Assembly: GCA_020639155.1 (NCBI GenBank)
Contig: JACKHF010000001.1
Location: forward strand, 868,001-932,000
Length of the DNA: 64,000 nucleotides
Source: Phycisphaeraceae bacterium
GTDB lineage: Bacteria; Planctomycetota; Phycisphaerae; Phycisphaerales; UBA1924
Reading direction: 5' to 3'
In this document: positions 52,905 through 62,261 of the stretch, piece by piece
Position numbering within the stretch: position 1 is the first letter of the stretch
Layout of the letters: each line of letters opens with the position of its first letter
The notes under the pieces: generated by a model
Told to the model about the DNA's origin: nothing
Database searches by the model: none
What the model saw: the letters and a program-made list of their open reading frames with translations, nothing else
Translations under genes and position numbers: made by a program

Positions 52905-55217
52905 TTAAGGACACCCGGTGCTATACGCATTGCCAAAGCAGATGTAATCAAATATGCTCAAACTGCCATTGCCGTCGCAGTCGGCGTACGGATCCTGATT
53001 CGCATACGCATTGCCGAAGCAGATGTAGTCGAAGATGCTGAGAACTCCACTTCCATCGCAATCGGCTTTGCATTCATGCGGGCAGTTGTTGTAGAAAAGC
53101 CACAAACCGTCTTTACGAACCACAATATCATCGGCACCATCATTGTTTAGATCGGCGATAGTCAAGATCGAAGTCATATCACCATAGCTAGTCTTTGAAA
53201 GCTGTGCTAGCGACCCCGTACCGTCATTTAGAATGAAACCAATACTCTTTTCAACTTCTTGATATGCAAATGCCACGTCAGTCCAGCCATCCCCATTAAG
53301 ATCACCAGCAGCTATCCAAAACATGCGAGGCCCTACGATGACTTGCTGATACGGTTCAAAGAAGCCTGTGCCATCATTCAGTACTGCAACAACTGAATAC
53401 AGGTTAGCCCCTTCATATCTTGGGCCAACTAAATCAATATCCCCATCGTTGTCAAGGTCGAGCGGCGTACACACCCCAAACACACCAGGCAAAGCCGTTC
53501 CTGAAAACGCACTGAAACTTCCGTTGCCATCATTCTTAAAAACAGCAAGCGGCAAGTTTGCGTTGGGGGTGATTACTGCATCAATGTCGCCATCGTTATC
53601 AACATCAAAGGATTGGAGTGAGTTGGGGCGTGTCACAGGATATGTGGTGGGAAACAGCAGTGTTCCATCACCCGCATTTTCCAGCACATAAAATGTGTCC
53701 TCGAATGATGCAATCGTTGAAACATCTGGTAAGCCGTCATTATTGTAGTCTGCAATACTAATCAGTGAAGGACGTATATCCTTGATGCCATTAATCAAAG
53801 GATATGAGTCATCAAAGGCAAGAACTCCGTCTGTGTTTTTCAACACACCAACTCGGCCTTCATCCACAAGCGAGACAACAACATCGATATCTCCGTCACT
53901 ATCAATATCGCCTGTATCCATATAGGATACCTGAGATGTTGGGATGAACAACTCCGTTCCATATGTTAACTCATCGGTTGCATACTTCACCACAACACCC
54001 CAGGGATCTGTCCGACTCGTTACAATATCAAGAAGACCATCACTGTTTATGTCCACAACGTGCAGCTTTCCGCCAATGAGAAGATCTTCACAGCACTTTG
54101 TCACACCCGTGAACACTCCATCGCCCTTGCCCATCAGCACGCTCAGACCAACATCATCGAAATCCGCGGTTACGATGTCCTTCCACCCGTCGTTGTTCAG
54201 ATCGACCGCAACCATTGAGAGTTGATTGTCACCAGCAAGGTATGTTTTTTGCGCCAGGAATCCCGCGCCCTGATTGTTGAAGTTGATCTCGACCCCAACA
54301 GAGCTCAGATCGGGCAGACTGTCATTATTCAGATCAGCAACGGTCGCATACCCAAAACCCGGCACCTGCACAGGAGCTGCAAATAACCCGGTGCCAAAGA
54401 GGCCATGGCTCACGTACAGACCCAGCTCACCCGCTGTTGCAATATCAACTATGCCATCATCATTGAAATCCGCGGTGTCAACAAAGTAGAGACTGTCGCC
54501 GATGTCCCAGGTGGTCTGCTGGGAAAACACGCCGCTGCCGTTATTGACACGAACTCGTACTCGATCCTGTACCGAACTCACCGAAACAAGGTCATCAAAG
54601 CCATCGCCGTTGATGTCATCAAGCATTGCATATGTTGTACCAACATCGCCAGAGTACGTCACCGGCGTACCAAAGTTGCCCGCGCCTGTGTTCACAAGCA
54701 CGGTCACAGAGCCGGACGTATCTGTGCCTTGTGCAACAACAAGATCTACGTGCCCGTCGTTATTGACATCGCCACTTTCGACCGACCACGGGCTACCACC
54801 AACCGCAACCGTGTGCGGAGAATCAAAGACACCAAACCCGAGATTCTTCAGTACTGTGATGTCGGCACTTGATCTGTTCGCTGTGATCAGATCAGCGAGA
54901 CCATCGTCATTGATATCAACCGCAATAACAACCTGCGGCCCCTGCCCGGTCGAACCAGAGCCAAGCGTATAACTGCCCGACTCATAGACCGTGCCATCGC
55001 CCTGCCCCTGCAGCACAAGCAGCCGGTTCGCAAGACCGCACGCGACAATCAGATCTGCATTGCCATCATTGTCTACATCAGCCGCAGTCACCGATGTGGG
55101 TTGATACGGGATTGAAATATGTCTTGCGCCAAAGAGAGGCTCGATACACTGCCCAGCAGCATGAAAGCAGCAAAGAGCCGAGAACGTCGTTGCACCAATC
55201 TCTCGAAACCTTGACAT
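52905..55217 (-). CDS. secreted FG-GAP/VCBS-repeat protein with GC-type dockerin
   Basis: 770 residues. Signal peptide (about 1-23), then some 12-14 repeats of about 45-50 residues with the calcium-binding core D-x-[ND]-x-D-G-x-x-D. Examples are DVDNDGNADLIVA, DINDDGLADLITAN and DLNNDGWKDIVTA. This is the integrin-like FG-GAP/VCBS type that forms a beta-propeller. The dockerin at the end reads DCDGSGVLSIFDYICFG and DCDGNGSLSIFDYICFG, ending TGCP. Secreted; probably binds surfaces or polymers. Largest of the dockerin proteins here. Confidence 0.93.
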   Translation of the reverse strand: MSRFREIGATTFSALCCFHAAGQCIEPLFGARHISIPYQPTSVTAADVDNDGNADLIVACGLANRLLVLQGQGDGTVYESGSYTLGSGSTGQGPQVVIAVDINDDGLADLITANRSSADITVLKNLGFGVFDSPHTVAVGGSPWSVESGDVNNDGHVDLVVAQGTDTSGSVTVLVNTGAGNFGTPVTYSGDVGTTYAMLDDINGDGFDDLVSVSSVQDRVRVRVNNGSGVFSQQTTWDIGDSLYFVDTADFNDDGIVDIATAGELGLYVSHGLFGTGLFAAPVQVPGFGYATVADLNNDSLPDLSSVGVEINFNNQGAGFLAQKTYLAGDNQLSMVAVDLNNDGWKDIVTADFDDVGLSVLMGKGDGVFTGVTKCCEDLLIGGKLHVVDINSDGLLDIVTSRTDPWGVVVKYATDELTYGTELFIPTSQVSYMDTGDIDSDGDIDVVVSLVDEGRVGVLKNTDGVLAFDDSYPLINGIKDIRPSLISIADYNNDGLPDVSTIASFEDTFYVLENAGDGTLLFPTTYPVTRPNSLQSFDVDNDGDIDAVITPNANLPLAVFKNDGNGSFSAFSGTALPGVFGVCTPLDLDNDGDIDLVGPRYEGANLYSVVAVLNDGTGFFEPYQQVIVGPRMFWIAAGDLNGDGWTDVAFAYQEVEKSIGFILNDGTGSLAQLSKTSYGDMTSILTIADLNNDGADDIVVRKDGLWLFYNNCPHECKADCDGSGVLSIFDYICFGNAYANQDPYADCDGNGSLSIFDYICFGNAYSTGCP

Positions 55218-55244
55218 GAGACACCTCGCTTCTCATCAGCACAC

Positions 55245-55976
55245 TTACGGACACCCACTGCCGTATTGATTTCCGAAGCAGATGTAATCAAAGATATTGA
55301 AGCTGCCACTACCATCGCAGTCGGCGTACGGATTCTGGCTCGCGTACGCATTGCCAAAGCAGATGTAATCGAAGATACTGAGAGAACCGCTGCCATCACA
55401 GTCTGGATAGCAGATCTGAACTCCCTCAATGATTGTTGCAGCGACTGCGCCCGTGCCACCCGGCTGCCACACTGTCTGGTTGCCACTCGTGTTCGAAGTA
55501 AATCCGCTTCCGATGCCTGCCCAGTTCCAGACCGGGTTGCTGTTTGTAGCGTCGCATTCAAGCACGAGCCAATAGTTTGCGTTGGCAACAAGTGCTGGAT
55601 GCGACACCGAATCGACCGACTCCAGCACCGGGTCCCAGCCAATCGCACTAACGTTGAAGAACATCTCATCAAGGATCACATCGCTCGGGATGCTCACGGT
55701 GCCGTTGTTATCATCGGTGCGCAATGTCACGCGAACCTGTGCGTTTGAAACACCGCCGAAATCGTTTGACATGATCCACATGCTCGCGCGGGTGAAGTAA
55801 TAGTCCCCGGTTGACGTAAAACGAACCGCAACGGATTGCTGCGCAAAGACATCGAAACCAACCAGCCCGAATGGTCCACCAAAGGGATCCGGTGTCTCAT
55901 AGATAACGTCTGCCGTTGCGCTCGCAGCGCAGGCACAAACCACAGCACAGAGCAACGTGTTCACATGACTCTTCAT
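55245..55976 (-). CDS. secreted beta-sandwich protein with GC-type dockerin
   Basis: 243 residues. ATG 55976 has GGAGGG five bases upstream. Signal peptide (about 1-22, ending ATADV), then a jelly-roll-like domain with the pattern FDVFAQQSVAVRF, YYFTRASMWIMSNDFGG, QVRVTLRTD, ANYWLVLECDA and WNWAGIG, as in choice-of-anchor or DUF-type surface proteins. The C-terminal dockerin reads DCDGSGSLSIFDYICFG and DCDGSGSFNIFDYICFG, ending GSGCP. The next dockerin gene starts 27 bases downstream. Confidence 0.88.
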   Translation of the reverse strand: MKSHVNTLLCAVVCACAASATADVIYETPDPFGGPFGLVGFDVFAQQSVAVRFTSTGDYYFTRASMWIMSNDFGGVSNAQVRVTLRTDDNNGTVSIPSDVILDEMFFNVSAIGWDPVLESVDSVSHPALVANANYWLVLECDATNSNPVWNWAGIGSGFTSNTSGNQTVWQPGGTGAVAATIIEGVQICYPDCDGSGSLSIFDYICFGNAYASQNPYADCDGSGSFNIFDYICFGNQYGSGCP

Positions 55977-56004
55977 TCTCACCCTCCCTCATTGATTCTT
56001 TGAC

Positions 56005-56715
56005 TTATCCGCCGAATCCCACACCACCAAAGCGTGCAATGTTGGCGAGAATCTTCTCTGCCTGTTCACTGGTTGGTTCGATGCTCCAGTCCGCGCTCAT
56101 ATCACCGAAGAAACACGCGCACTTACCAGGCCCGTGCGCGTTGCCCGGGTGCCAGTCCGCATAGTCCTGCAGCAACGGGAATCTGCCCGCTTCCTCGATC
56201 GCCTTTGTCACTGGCCTGCGCGGATCGCGCAGATTGAACACAATCTCGGAGAACATCATCAGCTCTCCCGGCACATAGTTATAACTCGTGCCGAATGTGG
56301 CCCACACCGAGTTCGGCTCACCGTTTGCTGGATGACCATCAGCATCGGACGGGCACTTGTACGGATCTGTCACCTTGTACAGGCCATCTTCACCCTTCTT
56401 TGGCGCAGGAACACCAAGATACTGCTCAAGCAGCTCCAGCATCGATGCGTCGTTCTGCGAGCCATTGGGTTGCCTGACCGATGTCTGGAGTGGAAGAATG
56501 TAAGGAAGCATACCGCCTGACTGCTCATCCATGTAATACTGGAACGCGGTCCCAATGCTCTTCTGGTTCACCATGCACTTGAGTCTGCGCGCGGTCTCGC
56601 GCGCCTTCCCGAGCGCCGGAAGGGTCAGACTGATCAGCACCGCAATGATGGAAATCACGACCAGCAGTTCAATGAGTGTGAACGCACGAGATGCGATGCT
56701 TGCTCGACGATACAT
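56005..56715 (-). CDS. prepilin-like protein with FTLIELLVV N-terminus
   Basis: 236 residues. GGAGG lies seven bases before ATG 56715. The short basic leader ends at the type IV prepilin cleavage site: A then FTLIELLVVISIIAVLISLTL, which gives the hydrophobic N-terminal helix. The C-terminal part has a polar beta head with CPSDADGHPANGEPNSVWATFG and GDMSADW, similar to pseudopilins of type II secretion and to the DUF1559 group typical of planctomycetes. It would be processed by a prepilin peptidase. Adjacent to the dockerin cluster, 28 bases after the last one's start. Confidence 0.92.
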   Translation of the reverse strand: MYRRASIASRAFTLIELLVVISIIAVLISLTLPALGKARETARRLKCMVNQKSIGTAFQYYMDEQSGGMLPYILPLQTSVRQPNGSQNDASMLELLEQYLGVPAPKKGEDGLYKVTDPYKCPSDADGHPANGEPNSVWATFGTSYNYVPGELMMFSEIVFNLRDPRRPVTKAIEEAGRFPLLQDYADWHPGNAHGPGKCACFFGDMSADWSIEPTSEQAEKILANIARFGGVGFGG

Positions 56716-56803
56716 CGGTCGCCTCCGGGTGGTGTTGCATGCTGGTCGTCCCATTCTCAGCCAGCAACCAATCAGGCATAGAACATCGTCAGTATAAACC
56801 AAA

Positions 56804-56838
56804 GCCGATCAGGATGACATAAGGAAATCCTGATCGGC
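56804..56838 (-). terminator. terminator of the lipoprotein gene at 56893
   Basis: Perfect 12-base arms GCCGATCAGGAT (56804-56815) and ATCCTGATCGGC (56827-56838), 11-base loop; the minus-strand tail reads TTTGGTTTAT. It lies 55 bases after the lipoprotein gene stop. Confidence 0.75.
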
Positions 56839-56892
56839 CCTGTTTTTCGGCTTTTTCGTGTTTCGCTTGGATTCGCCACTGCTTACACGGAC

Positions 56893-57549
56893 TCAGATCG
56901 GCAGGCGTGCCTGAAACTTTGTCGCGAGCGTCTGGTCGATCACCTTCCTTGCAGTCTGCGTCTGAATCGTCCGCACCGTGTCCGCGTGCTTCACAAATCG
57001 GGAAGCAAACTCCGGATCCGCCTCCATGACCTTGTCAACACTCTTTGCGACCGATTCGAGCCCCCTGCGCATGGTGCGCGCCCTCAGGAGTGCTGCTATC
57101 AGCCCCACACCAAGAACAACGGGCGATCTGATCGGTTCGGGAATCAGCACGCTGAGTCTGTTGAACGTGTCAAAAACCAGACCTGTTCCCGACGTGATCG
57201 CTTCCGTTTCTCGTGCAACCTGCACGAGCTTTGCTCTGGCTGTTTCCAGCGCAGATCGCATCGTTTGCGTTTCAGCGAGCATGGACTCCATCGCAAGGCG
57301 TGATGGATCATCAGCCGGAATGTCGGTCTGGTTCATCAGGTCGATGCGCGCGATGATCGCATGCTCGGTCTGTTCGTACTTTGCATCGAGCTCATCAAGT
57401 CGTTGTCCGATCTGTTGAGTCAGTTGCTGCGGATCATTCGGCATTCCTGCGAGCGAGGAACACCCGCCCATCTGAACCGTTCCAATCGCAAGCACCACAC
57501 ACAACAGCAACCGTTGACACCTATGTACACACATGTTTCGTCCGCTCAT
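56893..57549 (-). CDS. lipoprotein or membrane protein, unknown
   Basis: 218 residues, MSGRNMCV start with GGGAGGG four bases before it. Signal peptide with a possible lipobox (MGGC). The mature part is mostly helical: QLTQQIGQRLDELDAKYEQTEHAIIAR, MLAETQTMRSALETARAKLVQVARETEA (coiled coil), a hydrophobic helix VVLGVGLIAALLRA (about 150-165), and a basic C-terminus. Function unknown. Confidence 0.78.
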   Translation of the reverse strand: MSGRNMCVHRCQRLLLCVVLAIGTVQMGGCSSLAGMPNDPQQLTQQIGQRLDELDAKYEQTEHAIIARIDLMNQTDIPADDPSRLAMESMLAETQTMRSALETARAKLVQVARETEAITSGTGLVFDTFNRLSVLIPEPIRSPVVLGVGLIAALLRARTMRRGLESVAKSVDKVMEADPEFASRFVKHADTVRTIQTQTARKVIDQTLATKFQARLPI

Positions 57550-57676
57550 CACACCCTCCCAGCATGCTGTCCCGTGCAACATGCACGAGCACCGCAACAC
57601 GCTAGACGGACAATGATGCCGGACAAGCACCGACCATCGGATCGGCACGCAGTGTGCGCACAGCATCGGGCAATAG

Positions 57677-57701
57677 AAAACCCGGGAACAGCATTCCCGG
57701 G
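57677..57701 (-). terminator. terminator of the DUF4139 gene
   Basis: CCCGGGAA (57681-57688) and TTCCCGGG (57694-57701) with a five-base loop. On the minus strand the hairpin is followed by TTTTC. It lies 25 bases after the DUF4139 gene stop. Confidence 0.8.
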
Positions 57702-57725
57702 TCTGTATCGTTCCTCGAACTGTGT

Positions 57726-60155
57726 TTACCCGATATTCAACGAGCCAAGATAATCACGCAGTGCTTTCTCTGCTGTCTGAATATCCTGCTGCGCTTTGGC
57801 AATGTCATTGACGATGCGTTCGATCTGTGTTTCCTGATCGTTGAGCTTTGTCATGTACCTGCGGTACAACTCTGTATTGCGATCGATCGAGCTCATATTC
57901 TGGCGAATACGCGATTGATCTGTTGCGATTGTTTCACGATCGGAGTTCAGTTCGGTAAGCCGCTGGCGGGCAAGATTCACCGTGTTCTGCAGTCTACCTG
58001 CTTCACGGAATGCGTCAACGATTTCCTTTGGTGCCTTGCCGTCACGCACATACGTCTGCAGCTGTTCGATGTTGAAGTTTGTCAGGGCGTACGACGACGC
58101 AACTGTCTGGGCGAGCTTCACATCGATCGTTCCCGACTTTGATTTGCCGAGATCCACCTCGAACCTGTACGCGTTCGCTGTTGTTTCGGTCGGCTTTGCA
58201 TCAACAAGCTCCCAGTCGAGCATCTTTGCGTGCTCGATGATCACTGTGCGATCGCGTGACGAGTCCTTGTTGTCGAGCCGGTATGTTGTTGTGATAGTGT
58301 TCTCAACTGTCTGCTCGACAACGCCCTTGACAACGCGCAGCTTGCGCACCATCCGCGCCGATTTGTACTCGGTGCGCGCATCAACATCGAGATCAACCGC
58401 GAATGCAAGCAGTCGCTTGTCGTCGGCGGGCACATGACCGATCTGCGCGTCGCCCGCATACGTCGAGCCGTCATAGACCGCGATCGGACCTGGGATGATC
58501 TGCAACCCGGAACTGTTGATGATCTCAACACCTTTCATGGGATGATCGTCACCAGCGGAGTAGATCGAGACGCGACGCGCTTCGATCTCTTCAGCAATAA
58601 TCGGAATCATGGCCGATCGTTGACGCTCAATGGTCACCGGTGTATCAAGCTCGAACTTGAAGACCTCGCCATCAGTCCGTCCTGATGCAGCAGCCGATGT
58701 TGAATGGCTGAGCTTGTCGAGCATATCCTGTTCGATGTTGCTGCGTGAAAAAGACTCGGCCGGCAACCCCGCTGGCATTGAAAGACTCGCGCCAGCACGT
58801 GCATCTGCTGTACGCGCCCGCTCCTCCCGCATCGAATTTTTTGCAACCATCTTCTCAGCAGCACGATCAAGATCCGCACCATCAAAAACCTTGGGCATCA
58901 CGCCTGCAAGCACCGGCACATCGATCTCCGGTCGATCAAGGTACAACGGCTCGTATAAATCCATCTCAAAACCAACCGGACGCCCCGACACCAGAGCGAG
59001 TCTGACATCGGTCCAGTCCTCGTCTGTTGTGTTCTCAACAATCGCCCAGCCCTGCATTAAACCATCGGAGCCCGCTGCACCGATCTCGGGCAGCACGAGG
59101 CGGTATGATGTCTTCCACACCGGCATCTCGTGGATGTAACTGGCGATCACCTGTCGATCACCGTTACCTGTAAATGAAACATCAACCGTCTTCATGTTCT
59201 CTGACCGCTGCTCAGCAATTGCGCCAAGCGCCATCTCGAGTTCACGCTGGAGCTCGGCATCAAGAATCTCAAACTCAGCAACCGAGTTCACATCAATCGA
59301 CCGCAGGCTCGTACCAACAAGCAGGTTGATCGCTGGCATATCAGTCGTATTGCCGTCGGAACCGGTAATTGTCTTGCGATTCTCTCTGCCGAACACGGTT
59401 CCCGTCAGTGTGTCACCCGTGGAAAGCCTGATACGCACCTTCGAGCCACGCAACCGTGACGCGAGCTCGGGCAGGCTCGGCTGATCCGAGATATTCAAAC
59501 CAAACGCAGCAAGTCTGCGCTCAAGCGGTTCGCGAGATCCATAGCGCACACTCTGCACAGAGCCACCATCAAGATCCAGCAGCACCATCGACTTGAGCAT
59601 GTCGTTGATCTGGTCCGTGCGGAAGTTCAGGCTAACCGTCTGGTCATCTGTCACTGTACCACGGCGTTCGAACGCGCCGACACCAGACCGATAGAGCGTG
59701 ATGCGCCTGATGGGCAGCGGACTTTCAGCGTCCGGTTTGACAACTGCTTCTGTCTGCTTCTTCTTTGACTGCTTTGGTTTGTCTGCCATAAACGCATTAT
59801 CCGCACGCCCGGCGGCATCCGCGATCCACTCGGCTGGTGTAGCCATCGAATCTGCAGCGAGACCACCAGTAAACCGCGTTTGCGCACTGGAAACAGCGCG
59901 GGATTCGTTGATCGTCTGGCGTGCGTCCAGCAGCAGGCTTTCGGGATCGAAGGTTGATGCGGTTGTCTCGGCTGCGCGTGGATACGTACCCAGTGCAAGG
60001 GAAAACGCCATCACACCGCCAGCGATAAGGTACGGATGCGAGAGCCATCGCTGCATGAACATCGGTGCTGGCGTCCACTCGGATCGGCTGGTTCCGAGGC
60101 GCAGCTTGCGCGAGGCGTGCTGAGCAGGACGAGAGAATGGTCTGATGCGTGCCAT
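57726..60155 (-). CDS. DUF4139 (MuiA-like) envelope protein
   Basis: 809 residues from ATG 60155, with GGAGG nine bases upstream. An N-terminal membrane segment (about 40-60) is followed by ITLYRSGVGAFERRGTV, which opens the DUF4140-like part. The DUF4139 domain follows with MPVWKTSYRLVLPE, GWAIVENTTDEDWTDVRLALVSGRPVGF and TEYKSARMVRKLRV. A coiled coil ends the protein (RQRLTELNSDRETIATDQSRIRQNMSSIDRNTELYRRYM). Family members relate to mucoidy and outer-membrane homeostasis, but no mechanism is established. Confidence 0.88.
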   Translation of the reverse strand: MARIRPFSRPAQHASRKLRLGTSRSEWTPAPMFMQRWLSHPYLIAGGVMAFSLALGTYPRAAETTASTFDPESLLLDARQTINESRAVSSAQTRFTGGLAADSMATPAEWIADAAGRADNAFMADKPKQSKKKQTEAVVKPDAESPLPIRRITLYRSGVGAFERRGTVTDDQTVSLNFRTDQINDMLKSMVLLDLDGGSVQSVRYGSREPLERRLAAFGLNISDQPSLPELASRLRGSKVRIRLSTGDTLTGTVFGRENRKTITGSDGNTTDMPAINLLVGTSLRSIDVNSVAEFEILDAELQRELEMALGAIAEQRSENMKTVDVSFTGNGDRQVIASYIHEMPVWKTSYRLVLPEIGAAGSDGLMQGWAIVENTTDEDWTDVRLALVSGRPVGFEMDLYEPLYLDRPEIDVPVLAGVMPKVFDGADLDRAAEKMVAKNSMREERARTADARAGASLSMPAGLPAESFSRSNIEQDMLDKLSHSTSAAASGRTDGEVFKFELDTPVTIERQRSAMIPIIAEEIEARRVSIYSAGDDHPMKGVEIINSSGLQIIPGPIAVYDGSTYAGDAQIGHVPADDKRLLAFAVDLDVDARTEYKSARMVRKLRVVKGVVEQTVENTITTTYRLDNKDSSRDRTVIIEHAKMLDWELVDAKPTETTANAYRFEVDLGKSKSGTIDVKLAQTVASSYALTNFNIEQLQTYVRDGKAPKEIVDAFREAGRLQNTVNLARQRLTELNSDRETIATDQSRIRQNMSSIDRNTELYRRYMTKLNDQETQIERIVNDIAKAQQDIQTAEKALRDYLGSLNIG

Positions 60156-60373
60156 GACGTGGTGCCTCCGTGTTGATCCCCTTTGTATCACCTGCGCGGG
60201 ATTGTCCCGCAGTACAGGTTACCACGTCCAACCACGCAACGGAACCCAAAACCCGCAAAGTGACACACGGGTGACATCCCCGGTGTCTGAGCGCGTTCTT
60301 TATAGGATTGAAACAGCAGGTTCGTGCAACCAAAGCACAGTTCTATTCATATCTTTACAGGTTATTGGGGCTA

Positions 60374-61321
60374 TCAACGTGCGCCCGCGGCCATCTTGTT
60401 CCGCTGTCTTTCCTCGGCTTCGGCCTTTTCAACCTGCTTCTCGTAGCGGGCACGATTTGTTCGGCTGTCCATCAGGAAATGAACCTTCTCGACCAACTGC
60501 TGACCAACGAGTTTCGCTAGCGTGTCACGCGCAAACCCAAGATGCGTCCTGCGCGAGACATGAGATATGACCATCGCTTCACACTCGCAGACACGCAGCC
60601 ATTCCGCAATGTCATCCACATGCATGTGCTGTCCGGCCTTTGCGCGCGAGCGGTGCTCCTTCTCAAAGAATGTGCACTCAGTGATGATGATCTTTGCCTT
60701 GCGCACATCATCTCGCAACAGGTGCGGGCCGGGGAGCGTGTCACCGATATATGCCACCAGCGGAATCTGAAGCACGCGCGTGATGTCAATACCACGCTGC
60801 TTCAGTTCGGTCAGCTTCTCCTGCGGCAGATCCGTATACTCGGGCTTGAGCTTCGATCTGTGCTCAACGATGGAGTATCCAACGCTCGGGCAGTTGTGGT
60901 CGGTCGCAAACGACTGGAGGAACATGTTGTTCTTGATCTCGAGTTGACCCTTGTCAGGCTCAAGCTCGATCAACTCGAACGGTGTTTTCTGGCGTTCGAG
61001 ATCCACAAACCCATTCATCATGCCGCGGATGGCGGGCGCAATGCGCGGGTCGCAGACAATTGTGGCATCGCCCATGCCCTGGAACCTGCGCTGGGAACAG
61101 TAATACGCGAGCGACCCGATGTGGTCCATATGACCGTGGCTGATAGCCATGTACTTTGTTGCCAGCATGGCCCGAGGACACACGCCAACATCAAAGCAGA
61201 TGTCCAGTTCCGGCACCATGACGCTGGTCGCTTCGCCAGCAATTGATATCCCCTGCACGCGGTAGGGTGGAATGTAGAGAAACCCAAGTGACGGTTCGCG
61301 TGGCGGCGGCTTTGGAATCAT
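60374..61321 (-). CDS. MBL-fold metallo-hydrolase, RNase Z-like
   Basis: 315 residues, MIPKPPPR start with AGGAG seven bases upstream. Metal-binding HGHMDH (about residues 64-69) and ITECTFF, with ATDHNCPSVGYS, VAYIGDT and VISHVSRRTHLG. This order is that of the RNase Z-like beta-lactamase fold. It may process tRNA 3' ends or hydrolyse a small ester; the RNase Z exosite arm is not obvious. The C-terminus is basic (KQVEKAEAEERQRNK). Cytoplasmic. Confidence 0.85.
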   Translation of the reverse strand: MIPKPPPREPSLGFLYIPPYRVQGISIAGEATSVMVPELDICFDVGVCPRAMLATKYMAISHGHMDHIGSLAYYCSQRRFQGMGDATIVCDPRIAPAIRGMMNGFVDLERQKTPFELIELEPDKGQLEIKNNMFLQSFATDHNCPSVGYSIVEHRSKLKPEYTDLPQEKLTELKQRGIDITRVLQIPLVAYIGDTLPGPHLLRDDVRKAKIIITECTFFEKEHRSRAKAGQHMHVDDIAEWLRVCECEAMVISHVSRRTHLGFARDTLAKLVGQQLVEKVHFLMDSRTNRARYEKQVEKAEAEERQRNKMAAGAR

Positions 61322-61751
61322 TGAAAACTCCTGCTGACAGGCTGTCGCCCATCGACGAGTGGGGAACGTGTGGTGTGTGTGATGGGCCGATCTCGGCCAC
61401 GCCGGGCTGCTGACCACACGAGTTCAGCCCGCATCCCCTCTACTGCGTTTTCGCACTGACTTTGTTAAGACAGCACGCGATGCCAGCCAACTGGCTGCGG
61501 ATCGTATGCAGAATGATACTGATAACCAGTGGGATGTGTTCCCTCTATGTGATGTTCTTCAACTCGATTTTGGCTGTCACACAACTTCCCGTTTCGCAGG
61601 GAGCGGTGTGTGTTTGAGTCACACTGTCACAGTGTCTTCCTCCCGCACTTCCAGAGAACCCGCATGCTGGATATGCCACACCTGTTTGGCTTGTGTAGGG
61701 AAATCGCTCTGTCGGTATATCCATTCTACTCTTTGGATTGGGAGAGCTATT
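61322..61751. other. 430-base region between divergent genes
   Basis: An open plus frame crosses it into the lipoprotein gene, but it has no signal or family and is not used. A short hairpin CACTGT / ACAGTG lies near 61620. Promoters for both neighbours must be here. Nothing else seen. Confidence 0.4.
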
Positions 61752-62237
61752 GTGCAACAAGGCAATACGTTACGTAGGAAAACACACTCGATTCGAGTGG
61801 CAGCGTGCGCAATAGTGGTTTTCGTTGTGCTCACAGGGTGCAGATCGAACACCGCTGGCGTTGACATCACGAATCGATCCCCTTGGCCAGTGCGTTTGCG
61901 CATCACAGATATCAGCCAAGGGGCTGGCATTACCGCACGCAGACCCGCACAAACAGTTGAACAGAATACAACATTCGCAGAAGTGTTCGAGGTCACCGAC
62001 CCACACTTTGTCGAGCGACAGTACATGATGGATGTGCCGGGTCGATCCGATACGGGCATGGTGGTGCTCCGTGCTGCAAAGGGGCGGATCGTTCGACGGG
62101 ATCTTGCTGAAGAGAAGTTCAGGCTGATCGACCGCCCGTCGAAAGCTGGTACTTCGGAGATGTTCAAGCTTGCACTTGAAGCATTGAAACAAGAGCAGAA
62201 GAAAAAAACACTGGCGGTGGAGCCGGTTGAACAATAA
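61752..62237 (+). CDS. small lipoprotein, unknown
   Basis: 161 residues from GTG 61752, which has GGAGAG five bases upstream; the open frame before it is rejected. Basic n-region, hydrophobic core and lipobox (LTGC). The mature part is beta-rich with VDITNRSPWPVRLRITDIS and EVTDPHFVERQYMMDVPG, and ends in a Lys/Glu-rich helix. Function unknown. The next gene begins 24 bases downstream. Confidence 0.75.
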   Translation: MQQGNTLRRKTHSIRVAACAIVVFVVLTGCRSNTAGVDITNRSPWPVRLRITDISQGAGITARRPAQTVEQNTTFAEVFEVTDPHFVERQYMMDVPGRSDTGMVVLRAAKGRIVRRDLAEEKFRLIDRPSKAGTSEMFKLALEALKQEQKKKTLAVEPVEQ

Positions 62238-62261
62238 CACAGATTCGTGTGGGAGCACGGG

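Noticed and set aside
52905..53045. Repeated DNA words near 51995-53045 and 55262-55382 that at first look like a direct repeat array or CRISPR.
   Set aside because: They encode the two halves of the dockerin domain in successive genes; spacing and drift follow codons, and there are no spacers.
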